This document shows positions 9,389-18,150 of a stretch of 37,136 nt of DNA, in pieces. A program made the translations under genes and the position numbers. The DNA comes from an uncultured Prevotellaceae bacterium (GTDB lineage Bacteria > Bacteroidota > Bacteroidia > Bacteroidales > Bacteroidaceae): the NCBI GenBank assembly GCA_902799905.1, contig CADCCB010000032.1, positions 1-37,136 on the forward strand. Direction: 5' to 3'. The notes beneath the pieces were generated by a model. The model saw only the letters and a list, made by a program, of their open reading frames with translations, did not search any database and was not told the origin of the DNA. Every line of letters begins with the position of its first letter. Within the stretch, counting starts at the first letter, position 1.

Positions 9389-11419
9389 ATGAAAAGAACC
9401 TTAACAGCATTACTACTGGCACTGCCACTTTGTGCTGCAGCCCAGAATCCGATCATTCGCGACCAGTTTACGGCCGATCCTACCGCGCGTGTATTTAATA
9501 ATAAGGTGTACCTCTATCCTTCGCACGACATCGTGCCGCCTGCCGACTTTGCCAGAAAGGACTGGTTCTGCATGGCCGACTACCACGTCTTCTCATCAGA
9601 GAACCTGACCGACTGGACCGACCACGGCATGATAGTCTCACAGGAGCAGGTGCCCTGGGGCAACCCTAACGGCTATTCCATGTGGGCTCCCGACTGCGTG
9701 TATAAGAACGGCAAGTACTACTTCTACTTCCCCAATGGTCCAAAGAGCGGACGCGGCTTCGCCATCGGCGTAGCTGTCTCAGATCGTCCAGAAGGACCGT
9801 TTAGGTTGGAGCAGGAACCCATCAAAGGCGTCAGCGGCATCGACCCCTGCGTGCTCGTCGACAACGACGGCTCTGCCTATATCTACTGGAGCGGCATGGG
9901 CATCCGCGGCGGCAAGCTGAAGGACAATATGCTGGAGTTGGACGGCGAACTGAAGGAGATGAAGATGCCGCGTCGGGAGGGGATGCCCGAGATGCCGCCC
10001 ATGATGGTAGGCGGCGAGCAGATGGAGGGCCTGCCCGAAGGTTTCAAGGAAGGTCCCTTTGCCTTCCGTCGCGGCGACTGGTACTACCTCACCTTCCCGT
10101 GGGTGCGCGGCGACACCAGCAATGGCAAGAATCCCACCGAGACATTAGCCTACGCCATGTCGAAGTCGCCGTTAGGTCCCTGGGACTTCAAGGGCATCAT
10201 CATGGCTGAGCACGCCAACCACTGCTGGACCAACCATCACTCGTTAGTGGAGTACAAGGGTCAGTGGTATCTGTTCTATCACCATAACGACTTCTCGCCC
10301 CGTGACGACAAGCGACGCTCCGTGTGCATCGAGAAGGTGTCGTTCAACAGCGACGGCACCATCCAGGAGGTGAAGCCCACCATGCGCGGCGTCGGCATCA
10401 ACCAGGCGACGGAGAAGATTGAGATTGACCGCTACAGCGCTGCATCGGCTGACGTGACGACGGCACTCATCGACACGGTGAACACCTTCCGCAGCTATCA
10501 GGCCACCCTGCCGAAGAAGGGCAGTTGGCTGTGCTACAAGGACGTGGACTTCAGCGGCCTGACCGACGGCTACTTAGTCGTTGGTGCCAACGCAGCCGAT
10601 AATACTGAGTTCTGCATCCGCGAGAAGAGTGCCAAGGGCAAGATTTTAGCCCGCATCAAGATGACGGTGAAGAGCGAGATGACCCGCCCCGGCATGCCTA
10701 CACCTTTCCGTCGTGACCAGAGCAACCAGTGGCTTACGCTGACAGCCACACTGGATTATACCCCACAGGGCATCACCGACCTGGTTATCACCAACGAGGG
10801 CGATGCCGCCGTGTCTTTCGACTGGGTGCAGTTCAAGAACCGCCCCAACTATTTCACCCCTGTTGCCAAGGGTGCTGCCCCGATACCGCCAGACGAGCAG
10901 GGCTTCATCCGCCGTTGGCGCATGATGGAACCCACGGCTGTCGACGTGCGCTCTAATATCATCTTCACAGACTCGTGGTTGCGAAACAAGTTCGCCGACG
11001 AACTGGCTAATTTGCCTAAACAGCAGAAGAAGGCCAAGTGGTATAACTTGGACAGCGAGACCTATAACATGAAGTTGTTCCGCTTCGCTGAGAAGTATGG
11101 CAAGCAGACCTACGGCTCGTTCTATTGGGTAGAGACGACTGTCATTGTCACTGCGGAAGAACTGCAGGATATACGTCTGGCTGTCGGTTCCAACGGAGCC
11201 TCCATGTGGTGGATCGACGGTGAAGAGGTATTGCTGCTGGAGGGTGACCGCCGCATGGTGGAAGACGATGGCATGTCACGCCGTCTCACCCTCAAGCCCG
11301 GCAGTCACGTATTGCGTGGTGCCGTCATCAACGGTCCAGGTCTGGCAGACATGTGTGTCCGCTTCATCGACGAGAAAGGAAATCCTGTAAAGAACTTTAA
11401 ACTCGATTTAACGAAATAA
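9389..11419 (+). CDS. secreted GH43 beta-xylosidase/arabinofuranosidase with CBM6-like and extra C-terminal domain
   Basis: The 676-residue protein has a signal peptide (about 1-19, CAAAQ). A five-bladed GH43 domain spans about 22-325, with base D30 (FTADPT), pKa modulator D152 (GIDPC) and acid E221 (KEGPF). A CBM6-like sandwich follows (about 340-490), ending in the typical FDWVQFK strand. A C-terminal domain of about 510-676 with Trp-rich strands resembles PA14-like sandwiches but I do not recognise it firmly. A Met/Pro-rich loop (about 190-218) precedes the catalytic Glu and is unusual. This is the first gene of a five-gene rightward operon. It probably removes arabinose or xylose from arabinoxylan fragments; the exact substrate cannot be read from the sequence. 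Confidence 0.87.
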   Translation: MKRTLTALLLALPLCAAAQNPIIRDQFTADPTARVFNNKVYLYPSHDIVPPADFARKDWFCMADYHVFSSENLTDWTDHGMIVSQEQVPWGNPNGYSMWAPDCVYKNGKYYFYFPNGPKSGRGFAIGVAVSDRPEGPFRLEQEPIKGVSGIDPCVLVDNDGSAYIYWSGMGIRGGKLKDNMLELDGELKEMKMPRREGMPEMPPMMVGGEQMEGLPEGFKEGPFAFRRGDWYYLTFPWVRGDTSNGKNPTETLAYAMSKSPLGPWDFKGIIMAEHANHCWTNHHSLVEYKGQWYLFYHHNDFSPRDDKRRSVCIEKVSFNSDGTIQEVKPTMRGVGINQATEKIEIDRYSAASADVTTALIDTVNTFRSYQATLPKKGSWLCYKDVDFSGLTDGYLVVGANAADNTEFCIREKSAKGKILARIKMTVKSEMTRPGMPTPFRRDQSNQWLTLTATLDYTPQGITDLVITNEGDAAVSFDWVQFKNRPNYFTPVAKGAAPIPPDEQGFIRRWRMMEPTAVDVRSNIIFTDSWLRNKFADELANLPKQQKKAKWYNLDSETYNMKLFRFAEKYGKQTYGSFYWVETTVIVTAEELQDIRLAVGSNGASMWWIDGEEVLLLEGDRRMVEDDGMSRRLTLKPGSHVLRGAVINGPGLADMCVRFIDEKGNPVKNFKLDLTK

Positions 11420-11464
11420 CGATTAAACGATTAAACGAAAAACAATTTAACGAAACAACGCTAT

Positions 11465-12925
11465 ATGAAACGTATATTTCTCTTTATTTCATTGTTTAAT
11501 TTTTACATTGCCATGATGCCTGTCATGGCACAGGTTGGCGCACCTTATATCCACGACCCTTCGACGCTGGCCGAATGTGACGGCAAGTACTACACTTTCG
11601 GTACGGGTGGTGGCGGACTCATCAGCGACGACGGCTGGTCATGGCACAGTGGTGCCGACCGTCCCGGCGGCGGTGCAGCCCCCGACGTGATGAAAATTGG
11701 CGACCGCTATCTCTGCATCTATGGTGCAACAGGCGGTGGACTGGGTGGAGGTCACAACGGCCGTATCCTGACCATGTGGAACAAGACCCTAGACCCCAAG
11801 TCACCGGATTTCAAATGGACTGATGCAGTAGAAGTTTGTTCTTCCGACGGCATGGAGGACCAGGACGCCATCGACCCCTGCCTGCTCCTCGACCCCACGA
11901 CCGGTCGCCTGTGGGCTACTTACGGCACCTACTTCGGCACCATCCGCCTCATCGAACTCGACCCCAAGACGGGGTTCCGCGTGAAGGGCAACAAGGAGAA
12001 GGACATCGCCATCGACTGCGAGGCTACCGACCTCATCTACCGCGACGGCTGGTACTACCTGTTGGGCACCCACGGCACCTGCTGCGACGGTGTAAACTCT
12101 ACCTATAACATTGTGGTGGGACGCTCGCGCAACGTGGAAGGCCCATACTTTGACAATGTCGGGCGCGATATGTTCCACGGCGGCGGACGCATGGTGTTCA
12201 ATGCTGGCGACCGCAAGACGGGTGCAGGTCACTTTGGTCGTACCATCATTGACGAGGGCGTGGAGGTCGCTTCCTTCCACTGGGAGGCCGACTTCGACCT
12301 GAGCGGCCGTTCCACCCTGGCCGTCCGTCCCCTGCTCTGGAAGAACGGCTGGCCCGTAGGTGGCGAACAGTTCAAGGGCGGCACCTTCGCCATCGAGAGC
12401 GAGCGCCGCGGCTACTCACTGGAAATCGCTGTCGACTTTGAGCGCATGAAGCAGGAGCGTCAGGGATGGTTCAACCGCGAGGCGATGCAGAAGCCCCCCG
12501 TGCCCATTGCCAGCCAAACACTTGACGAGGTAAAGGACAAATGGCCCGCAGGCAATATCGCCGTGCGCTGTTGTGACTATATGTTCCGCCCCTGGCAGCA
12601 CTGGACCATCACGCCCATCAACGAGGCCGGCGGCTATCTGAGCGCGCCATACTTCAAGATTACCATCGCCGGCACTGACCGCGCCCTTGCCGCCACTGCC
12701 GACAAGGAACTGACCACCGTCCCCGCCTATACCGGCGCTGACGAACAACTCTGGCGCATCGAGCAGTTGACCGACGGTACCTACCGCATCATGCCCAAGG
12801 CCATTCCCGGCCAGCAGGGCACAAACACCACTTACTGCATCTATTCCGCTGGCGACTCCACTCCAACATTGGCTCCCTACGACTTCAACAGCGACAACTC
12901 GAAATGGAACTTCCAGAAACAGTAA
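11465..12925 (+). CDS. secreted GH43 arabinanase-like enzyme with C-terminal ricin-like segment
   Basis: The 486-residue protein has a signal peptide (about 1-22). The GH43 propeller resembles the endo-1,5-alpha-L-arabinanase subfamilies: base D31 in IHDPST, modulator D137 in DAIDPC, acid E186 in DCEATD, and the glycine-rich GTGGGGL start and GTHGTCCDG strand typical of that group. A C-terminal segment of about 390-486 (ALAATAD...LWRIEQL..GTYRI) looks like part of a beta-trefoil (ricin/CBM13-type) carbohydrate-binding domain. It may act on arabinan or on arabinose side chains co-occurring with xylan. The gap to the gene before is 45 bases of repeated TTAACGA words, so the two are probably co-transcribed. 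Confidence 0.85.
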   Translation: MKRIFLFISLFNFYIAMMPVMAQVGAPYIHDPSTLAECDGKYYTFGTGGGGLISDDGWSWHSGADRPGGGAAPDVMKIGDRYLCIYGATGGGLGGGHNGRILTMWNKTLDPKSPDFKWTDAVEVCSSDGMEDQDAIDPCLLLDPTTGRLWATYGTYFGTIRLIELDPKTGFRVKGNKEKDIAIDCEATDLIYRDGWYYLLGTHGTCCDGVNSTYNIVVGRSRNVEGPYFDNVGRDMFHGGGRMVFNAGDRKTGAGHFGRTIIDEGVEVASFHWEADFDLSGRSTLAVRPLLWKNGWPVGGEQFKGGTFAIESERRGYSLEIAVDFERMKQERQGWFNREAMQKPPVPIASQTLDEVKDKWPAGNIAVRCCDYMFRPWQHWTITPINEAGGYLSAPYFKITIAGTDRALAATADKELTTVPAYTGADEQLWRIEQLTDGTYRIMPKAIPGQQGTNTTYCIYSAGDSTPTLAPYDFNSDNSKWNFQKQ

Positions 12926-12959
12926 CGAACATAATAGCAGACATTAACACACCGAAACA

Positions 12960-14447
12960 ATGAAAAAAATCCTATTATTACTGCCCTTGCTGGCATTCAT
13001 GAGTTGCTCTACTCAACAACAAGAAGAGACCTGCCCCGTACTGACTGTCGAGGGCGGACAGATTCAAGGTGTACAGGCTGAAAAACCTGGTGTCTATGTC
13101 TATCGTGGCATCCCTTACGCTGCCGCTCCTATTGGCGATCTCCGCTGGAAGGAGCCCCAGCCCGTCGTAGCCTGGGAGGGCGTGCGTCAGTGCGACAAGT
13201 TCGGACATCCCGGCTATCAGGCCTCTCATCTGCCTGGCGGATATGCCACTGAGTGGGGATATGGCGACGAGGCTCCCTATAGCGAGGACTGCCTCTATCT
13301 CAACGTATGGACAAAGGCTCCTGGACAAACAGACAAGAAACTGCCTGTAGCCCTCTGGATTCATGGTGGCGGCTACATGGAGGGCTGGGGCACCGAGCCC
13401 GAATTCGACGGTCAGGAATGGGCATCGAAAGACGTGGTGCTCGTCACCATCAACTACCGCCTGGGCATCTTCGGATTCATGACCTACCCCGAACTTTCGG
13501 CCGAGAGTCCACATCATGTGTCAGGCAACTATGGCATCCTCGACCAGATTCAGTCGCTGAAATGGGTCAGGGAAAACATCGCCCAGTTTGGTGGCGACCC
13601 CGACAACGTGACCATCTTCGGACAGAGTGCCGGTGCGGGCAGTGTGCGCACCCTCTGCGAGAGCCCTCTGGCTCAAGGCCTGTTCCACAAGGCAGTCATC
13701 ATGAGTGGCGGCGGCCTGACCATACCAGCCAAGGAAGGACAGGAGGCAAAACCAGCCACACCGATGAATAAGTTCTTCTCCTATATGCCTTCACTACAAG
13801 AAAGTGAAGCCGAGACGAAACGGGTAATGGATTGGGCCGGCATGACCGATTTGAAGCAGTTGCGTACTGCCTCTTCAGAGATTATGTACACCGTTGGCCG
13901 CCTGTATAACATGGTCAACAAGAGTGACCTCTTCCTCATGCAGCGCCCCATCATCGACGGTTATGTGTCGCTGAGAACCTTCGACGAGGCCACCCGCAAG
14001 GGTACCATCGCCGACATTCCCTATATGATCGGCTACACACTGAACGACATGGGCAACATGTCGCCAGGCATTGCCGAGTTCTGCAAGGTTCGTCAGGAAC
14101 AAGGCAACAAGGCCTGGGCCTACGAGTTTGCCCGTCCTCTGCCCGACGACGGCTCACACCCAGAGGTTACCGCCCGTCTGAAAGGCGCATTCCATAGCAG
14201 CGATCTCTGGTTTGTATTCAAGAGCCTGAAGCATTGTTGGCGTCCATGGACACAAGGTGACTGGGATCTCTCTGAGAAGATGCTCACCGCATGGACTAAC
14301 TTTGCCAAATACAGTGATCCCAACGGTGAAGGACAAGGGCTGGGATGGGAGCCTTGCACAGCCGAGAAGCCACAGTTCATGCTCTTCAAACTCGATGCCA
14401 ACGATGCCGAGGCATCAGAGATGGGCGAGCCCATATTACCCGAATAA
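12960..14447 (+). CDS. type-B carboxylesterase family lipoprotein
   Basis: The 495-residue protein has a lipoprotein signal: hydrophobic stretch then FMSC, with lipidated C16. It is a carboxylesterase/cholinesterase-type alpha/beta-hydrolase with oxyanion motif HGGG at 135-138, the SEDCLYLNVW block at about 108-117, nucleophile S223 in GQSAGAG, and a likely catalytic H412 in AFHSSD. The usual Glu of the triad cannot be assigned by eye. Anchoring to a membrane and placement between GH43 and GH8 genes point to de-esterification of xylan oligosaccharides, but the family also hydrolyses many small esters. It is separated from the GH8 gene by only 3 bases, so the pair is almost certainly in one operon. 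Confidence 0.9.
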   Translation: MKKILLLLPLLAFMSCSTQQQEETCPVLTVEGGQIQGVQAEKPGVYVYRGIPYAAAPIGDLRWKEPQPVVAWEGVRQCDKFGHPGYQASHLPGGYATEWGYGDEAPYSEDCLYLNVWTKAPGQTDKKLPVALWIHGGGYMEGWGTEPEFDGQEWASKDVVLVTINYRLGIFGFMTYPELSAESPHHVSGNYGILDQIQSLKWVRENIAQFGGDPDNVTIFGQSAGAGSVRTLCESPLAQGLFHKAVIMSGGGLTIPAKEGQEAKPATPMNKFFSYMPSLQESEAETKRVMDWAGMTDLKQLRTASSEIMYTVGRLYNMVNKSDLFLMQRPIIDGYVSLRTFDEATRKGTIADIPYMIGYTLNDMGNMSPGIAEFCKVRQEQGNKAWAYEFARPLPDDGSHPEVTARLKGAFHSSDLWFVFKSLKHCWRPWTQGDWDLSEKMLTAWTNFAKYSDPNGEGQGLGWEPCTAEKPQFMLFKLDANDAEASEMGEPILPE

Positions 14448-14450
14448 GAT

Positions 14451-15722
14451 ATGACTAAGAAACTACTATTGCTCATTGGTCTCACAATGGTCACAACGCT
14501 ATATGGCCAGCCCCGCAACCTCTTCGTTGAGTTGGGGCTGGACTCTGTTGCTGTGAATGCGAAATTAGAAGAGGTGTTCAACGATGTGTTCAAGGGACCC
14601 AACAAAGTGTACTTCGAGGTTGGCGACACGATGGGTTATATCTCCGACATCAAGAACCATGACGTACGCACCGAGGGCATGTCCTACGGCATGATGATTG
14701 CCGTTCAGTTCGACAAGAAGGACATCTTCGACCGTCTGTGGCGTTGGAGCCGCAAATACATGCAGCACCAAAGCGGACAACGGGAGGGCTATTTTGCCTG
14801 GAGTTGCAAGACCGACGGAACCCGTAACGCCGAGGGAGCCGCCAGCGATGGTGAACTATACTATATCACCGCCCTCATTTTTGCATCCAACAGATGGGGC
14901 AACCAGACGGGTATCAACTATCTGGCCGAGGCGCAGCACATCCTCAACAGTACGATGCCACGCGAGTACACACCAGAGCGACGCCCCAATCCGATGCCAT
15001 TCGCTCAGCCAAGCGGTCCACAGAAGATATTCCTCATCGATCCAGAGACACACCTCATCACCTTCACACCCGACGGATTCGGACAGCGCTTCACAGACCC
15101 CTCATACCATATTCCCGTCTTCTACGAGGTATGGGCACGATGGGCAAATGACGGACGGGCTGATTTCTGGCGCGACTGTGCGGCTAAGAGTCGGGAGTTC
15201 CTTCACAAGTCTATCCATCCCGTCACGGGCCTGAATCCTGACATGTGCGGCTACGATGGTAAGCCACTTCAGTTTCCTGGTGGCCGACGCTCAGGAAGTG
15301 AGAATTTCCGCTACGACTCTTGGCGTGTACCGATGAATATCACCCTCGACTATACATGGAGCGGTGACGACGCTGAGTGGCAGAGAGCCTACGGTGAGCG
15401 CATACAAAATTTCTTCTACAGCAAAGGCATCAACGACTTCGTTGATCAGTATCGTGTTGACGGCACGCTGCCCGATGAAGGGGAGATACTCCCTGCAGGC
15501 AACAGTGGCAAGGCCTTGCGTCACAGCATAGGTCTCGTTGCCACCACTGCCGCCGCCTCTATCCTCACGAGCCACGAGAAGCGTAAGGACTTCGCATTCG
15601 CCCTCTGGAATGCCAAACACGAGCCGACGGCCGATGGCTATTTCGATGCCTATTATGATGGTCTGCTTCGACTCTTTGCTTTCATGCACCTCAGTGGCAA
15701 CTACCGTATTATTGAACCCTAA
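14451..15722 (+). CDS. GH8 reducing-end xylose-releasing exo-oligoxylanase
   Basis: The 423-residue protein has a signal peptide (about 1-19, LYG-Q). The (alpha/alpha)6 GH8 fold is recognised by VRTEGMSYGMM with acid E75, ASDGELY with D133, and YDSWRVP with probable base D289. In the Bacillus halodurans exo-oligoxylanase, as I recall, the residues are E70, D128 and D263; the first two have the same 58-residue spacing. This supports a Rex-type enzyme that removes single xyloses from the reducing end of xylo-oligosaccharides, rather than an endoglucanase. The export signal suggests periplasmic action. Confidence 0.9.
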   Translation: MTKKLLLLIGLTMVTTLYGQPRNLFVELGLDSVAVNAKLEEVFNDVFKGPNKVYFEVGDTMGYISDIKNHDVRTEGMSYGMMIAVQFDKKDIFDRLWRWSRKYMQHQSGQREGYFAWSCKTDGTRNAEGAASDGELYYITALIFASNRWGNQTGINYLAEAQHILNSTMPREYTPERRPNPMPFAQPSGPQKIFLIDPETHLITFTPDGFGQRFTDPSYHIPVFYEVWARWANDGRADFWRDCAAKSREFLHKSIHPVTGLNPDMCGYDGKPLQFPGGRRSGSENFRYDSWRVPMNITLDYTWSGDDAEWQRAYGERIQNFFYSKGINDFVDQYRVDGTLPDEGEILPAGNSGKALRHSIGLVATTAAASILTSHEKRKDFAFALWNAKHEPTADGYFDAYYDGLLRLFAFMHLSGNYRIIEP

Positions 15723-15735
15723 AACCCATAACGAT

Positions 15736-18147
15736 ATGAATAAGGCAAAATCAACATTGGTTTCCATGGTATTTGTGCTATTGGGCATATTACCTATGAA
15801 AGCCCAGCAACCCATTGTTTGGCAGACAGGAGAGACAGAAGTGAAGGTGGAGTTCTATACCCCCACCATTGTAAGAATCGTAAAGACACCTGCCAATCAT
15901 ACCTACGACAAAAAGAGCCTTGTCGTTCTGGCAAAGCCCGAGGCCGTCAACATCACCCAGAAAGGGTTGTCGGCCAGTAGCGGAAAGTTAAGCGTCAAGA
16001 TGGATGCCCGAGGTGCCCTCTCTTTTGCTGACGGAAAAGGTCGAATCTTGCTGCGTGAGAAAAGCACACAGTTTGAACAACTCACAACGGGTGGCAATGC
16101 AGGTTCGTGTAAGGTTGGACAGACCTTTACCCTCAAGGAAGGCGAAGCCATCTACGGACTGGGCACTTTCCAAGACGGAAAACTGAACCGTCGTGGTTCC
16201 CATAAACTGATGGAGCAGTCGAATTTGGAGGATTTTCAGAACGTACTACAGTCTGTCAACGGTTGGGGTATTTACTGGGATAACTACTCGCCCACACAGT
16301 TCGACGACGGAGCCGAAGGCATGACACTCTGCTCACAGGTTGGCGATGCCGTGGACTACTACTTCATGTTGGGCGGATCGGCTGACGGCGTGATAGCACA
16401 GATGCGCCATCTCTCAGGTGACGTACCTATGTTCCCCCTGTGGACCTTTGGCTACTGGCAGTCAAAGGAACGCTATAAGACTGCTGCTGAGACAGAAAGC
16501 ATCGTAGATCAGTATCGTGACTTACAGGTGCCCCTCGACGGTATCATCCAAGACTGGCAATATTGGGGTTCGAACTATCTATGGAATGCCATGGACTTCC
16601 TTGCCGAGGATTTTGCAAAAGGTCCGCAACTTGTCAAGAATGTGCATGAGAAGCACGCGCACTTCATGATCAGTATCTGGGCCAGTTTCGGGCCAATGAC
16701 ACAACAGTTCCGTGAATTGAACGAAAAAGGGCTGTTGTTGCCTATTGAGACTTGGCCTCAAAGCGGCATCTCTCACGTCTGGCCGCCAATCATGAAATAT
16801 CCTTCCGGTGTGAAGGTCTATGATGCCTTCAGTCCTGTTGCCCGTGACATCTATTGGAAGTATCTGCGGACACTTTACAACTATGGTGTTGATGCTTGGT
16901 GGATGGATTCTACGGACCCAGACTTCTTCAATCCCCGTGAAAGCGACTACGCCCATCAGGTGCATGGTGGTACTTGGCGCTCATTACGTAACGCATTTCC
17001 TTTAGAGACTGTGCGTGGCGTCTATAAATCCCAGCGTAAAGAAGCAGGAGAAAAGCGTGTCTTCATTATGACTCGCTCGTCCTTTGCCGGTCAGCAGCAT
17101 TATGGTTCGAACATGTGGAGCGGTGACGTGAACTCATCATGGGACATGTTGCGGAAGCAGGTGCCTGCCGGACTGAGTTTTACGTTGACAGGCAACCCCA
17201 ATTTCAATACCGACATCGGTGGATTCTTCTGTGGTTCCTATAACACCATGGGACCGGCTTCGGCTCCTAAGAATCCGCAGTTTCAGGAACTCTATGTACG
17301 CTGGATGCAGTACGGACTGTTCTGCCCAGTATTCCGCAGTCATGGCGCTGATGCTCCTCGCGAGATATGGCAGTTCGGCAAGAAGGGTGAACCAGTCTAC
17401 GATGCCATCGAGCAGGCCATCCGTTTACGCTATCAACTGATACCGTATTTATATAGTACTGCCTGGCAGGTGACTTCTAACAATGATAGTTATATGCGTC
17501 CACTGTTTGCCGACTTTGCCAACGACAAGCGGGTTTGGGACATCACGGACGAGTTTATGTTCGGTCGTAGCATCCTGGCTGCACCTATCGTCTTCCCACA
17601 ATATACGGAAGAGAAGATTATCCGCACGGATGCAATGACGGGATGGGACAAGAAAGAATTGACAATGGACAATGGACAATTGACAATTGACTGGACGGCA
17701 ACGAAGACGGCTACCAAATATCTGCCGAAAGGTGCCGACTGGTTCGATTTCTGGACGGGTAAGCGCTATGCTGGTGGACAGACGGTGAACATCGAGACCC
17801 AGTTCAACCGCGTGCCGATGTTTGTCCGTGCGGGCAGCATCATTCCCTTGGGACCAGTCATGCAGTATGTTGGTGAGAAGAATTGGGACGAATTGGAAAT
17901 GCGTGTCTATCCTGGTGCCGATGCCAACTTCACGCTTTACGAGGACGAAGGCGACGGTTACAATTATGAAAAGGGCACCTATTCCGTCATCACCTTCCAT
18001 TGGAACGACAAAACCCACACCCTCACCATTGGTCAGCGTCAAGGTTCCTATCCAGGAATGCTCACCCAACGAAAATTTGCCATCGTAATCGATGGTAAAA
18101 CAAAGACCGTCGACTACGATGGCAACCAACTAACGGTTAAACTTTAA
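15736..18147 (+). CDS. secreted GH31 alpha-glycosidase (probable alpha-xylosidase)
   Basis: I place the start at ATG 15736 (803 residues). The open frame runs further upstream to 15538, but that part overlaps the GH8 gene, while MNKAKSTLVSMVFVLLGILP is a proper signal peptide. GH31 features: N-terminal sandwich to about 230, IIQDWQYWG at 271-278, nucleophile D391 in DAWWMDSTDPD, acid D464 in WSGDVNSSWD, then C-terminal sandwiches. Most family members have Glu where this enzyme has D394 after the nucleophile motif. Residues about 640-652 (LTMDNGQLTIDWT) are a DNA repeat translated in frame and absent from the other GH31 in this window. It is the last gene of the operon and ends 3 bases before a convergent gene. 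Confidence 0.88.
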   Translation: MNKAKSTLVSMVFVLLGILPMKAQQPIVWQTGETEVKVEFYTPTIVRIVKTPANHTYDKKSLVVLAKPEAVNITQKGLSASSGKLSVKMDARGALSFADGKGRILLREKSTQFEQLTTGGNAGSCKVGQTFTLKEGEAIYGLGTFQDGKLNRRGSHKLMEQSNLEDFQNVLQSVNGWGIYWDNYSPTQFDDGAEGMTLCSQVGDAVDYYFMLGGSADGVIAQMRHLSGDVPMFPLWTFGYWQSKERYKTAAETESIVDQYRDLQVPLDGIIQDWQYWGSNYLWNAMDFLAEDFAKGPQLVKNVHEKHAHFMISIWASFGPMTQQFRELNEKGLLLPIETWPQSGISHVWPPIMKYPSGVKVYDAFSPVARDIYWKYLRTLYNYGVDAWWMDSTDPDFFNPRESDYAHQVHGGTWRSLRNAFPLETVRGVYKSQRKEAGEKRVFIMTRSSFAGQQHYGSNMWSGDVNSSWDMLRKQVPAGLSFTLTGNPNFNTDIGGFFCGSYNTMGPASAPKNPQFQELYVRWMQYGLFCPVFRSHGADAPREIWQFGKKGEPVYDAIEQAIRLRYQLIPYLYSTAWQVTSNNDSYMRPLFADFANDKRVWDITDEFMFGRSILAAPIVFPQYTEEKIIRTDAMTGWDKKELTMDNGQLTIDWTATKTATKYLPKGADWFDFWTGKRYAGGQTVNIETQFNRVPMFVRAGSIIPLGPVMQYVGEKNWDELEMRVYPGADANFTLYEDEGDGYNYEKGTYSVITFHWNDKTHTLTIGQRQGSYPGMLTQRKFAIVIDGKTKTVDYDGNQLTVKL
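17655..17693 (+). repeat. in-frame TGACAATGGACAATTGACAATTGA-type repeat in the GH31 gene
   Basis: Reiterated words GACAATGGACAA and TTGACAATTGAC form a short-period repeat. I recognise these words as a dispersed, usually intergenic, sequence type in Bacteroidota genomes (from memory). Here it is translated within the C-terminal part of the GH31 enzyme without breaking the frame. Confidence 0.7.
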
Positions 18148-18150
18148 CCG

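Noticed and set aside
15538-15735. N-terminal extension of the first GH31
   Set aside because: It overlaps the GH8 coding sequence in another frame and is Ser/Pro-rich. A normal signal peptide starts at 15736.
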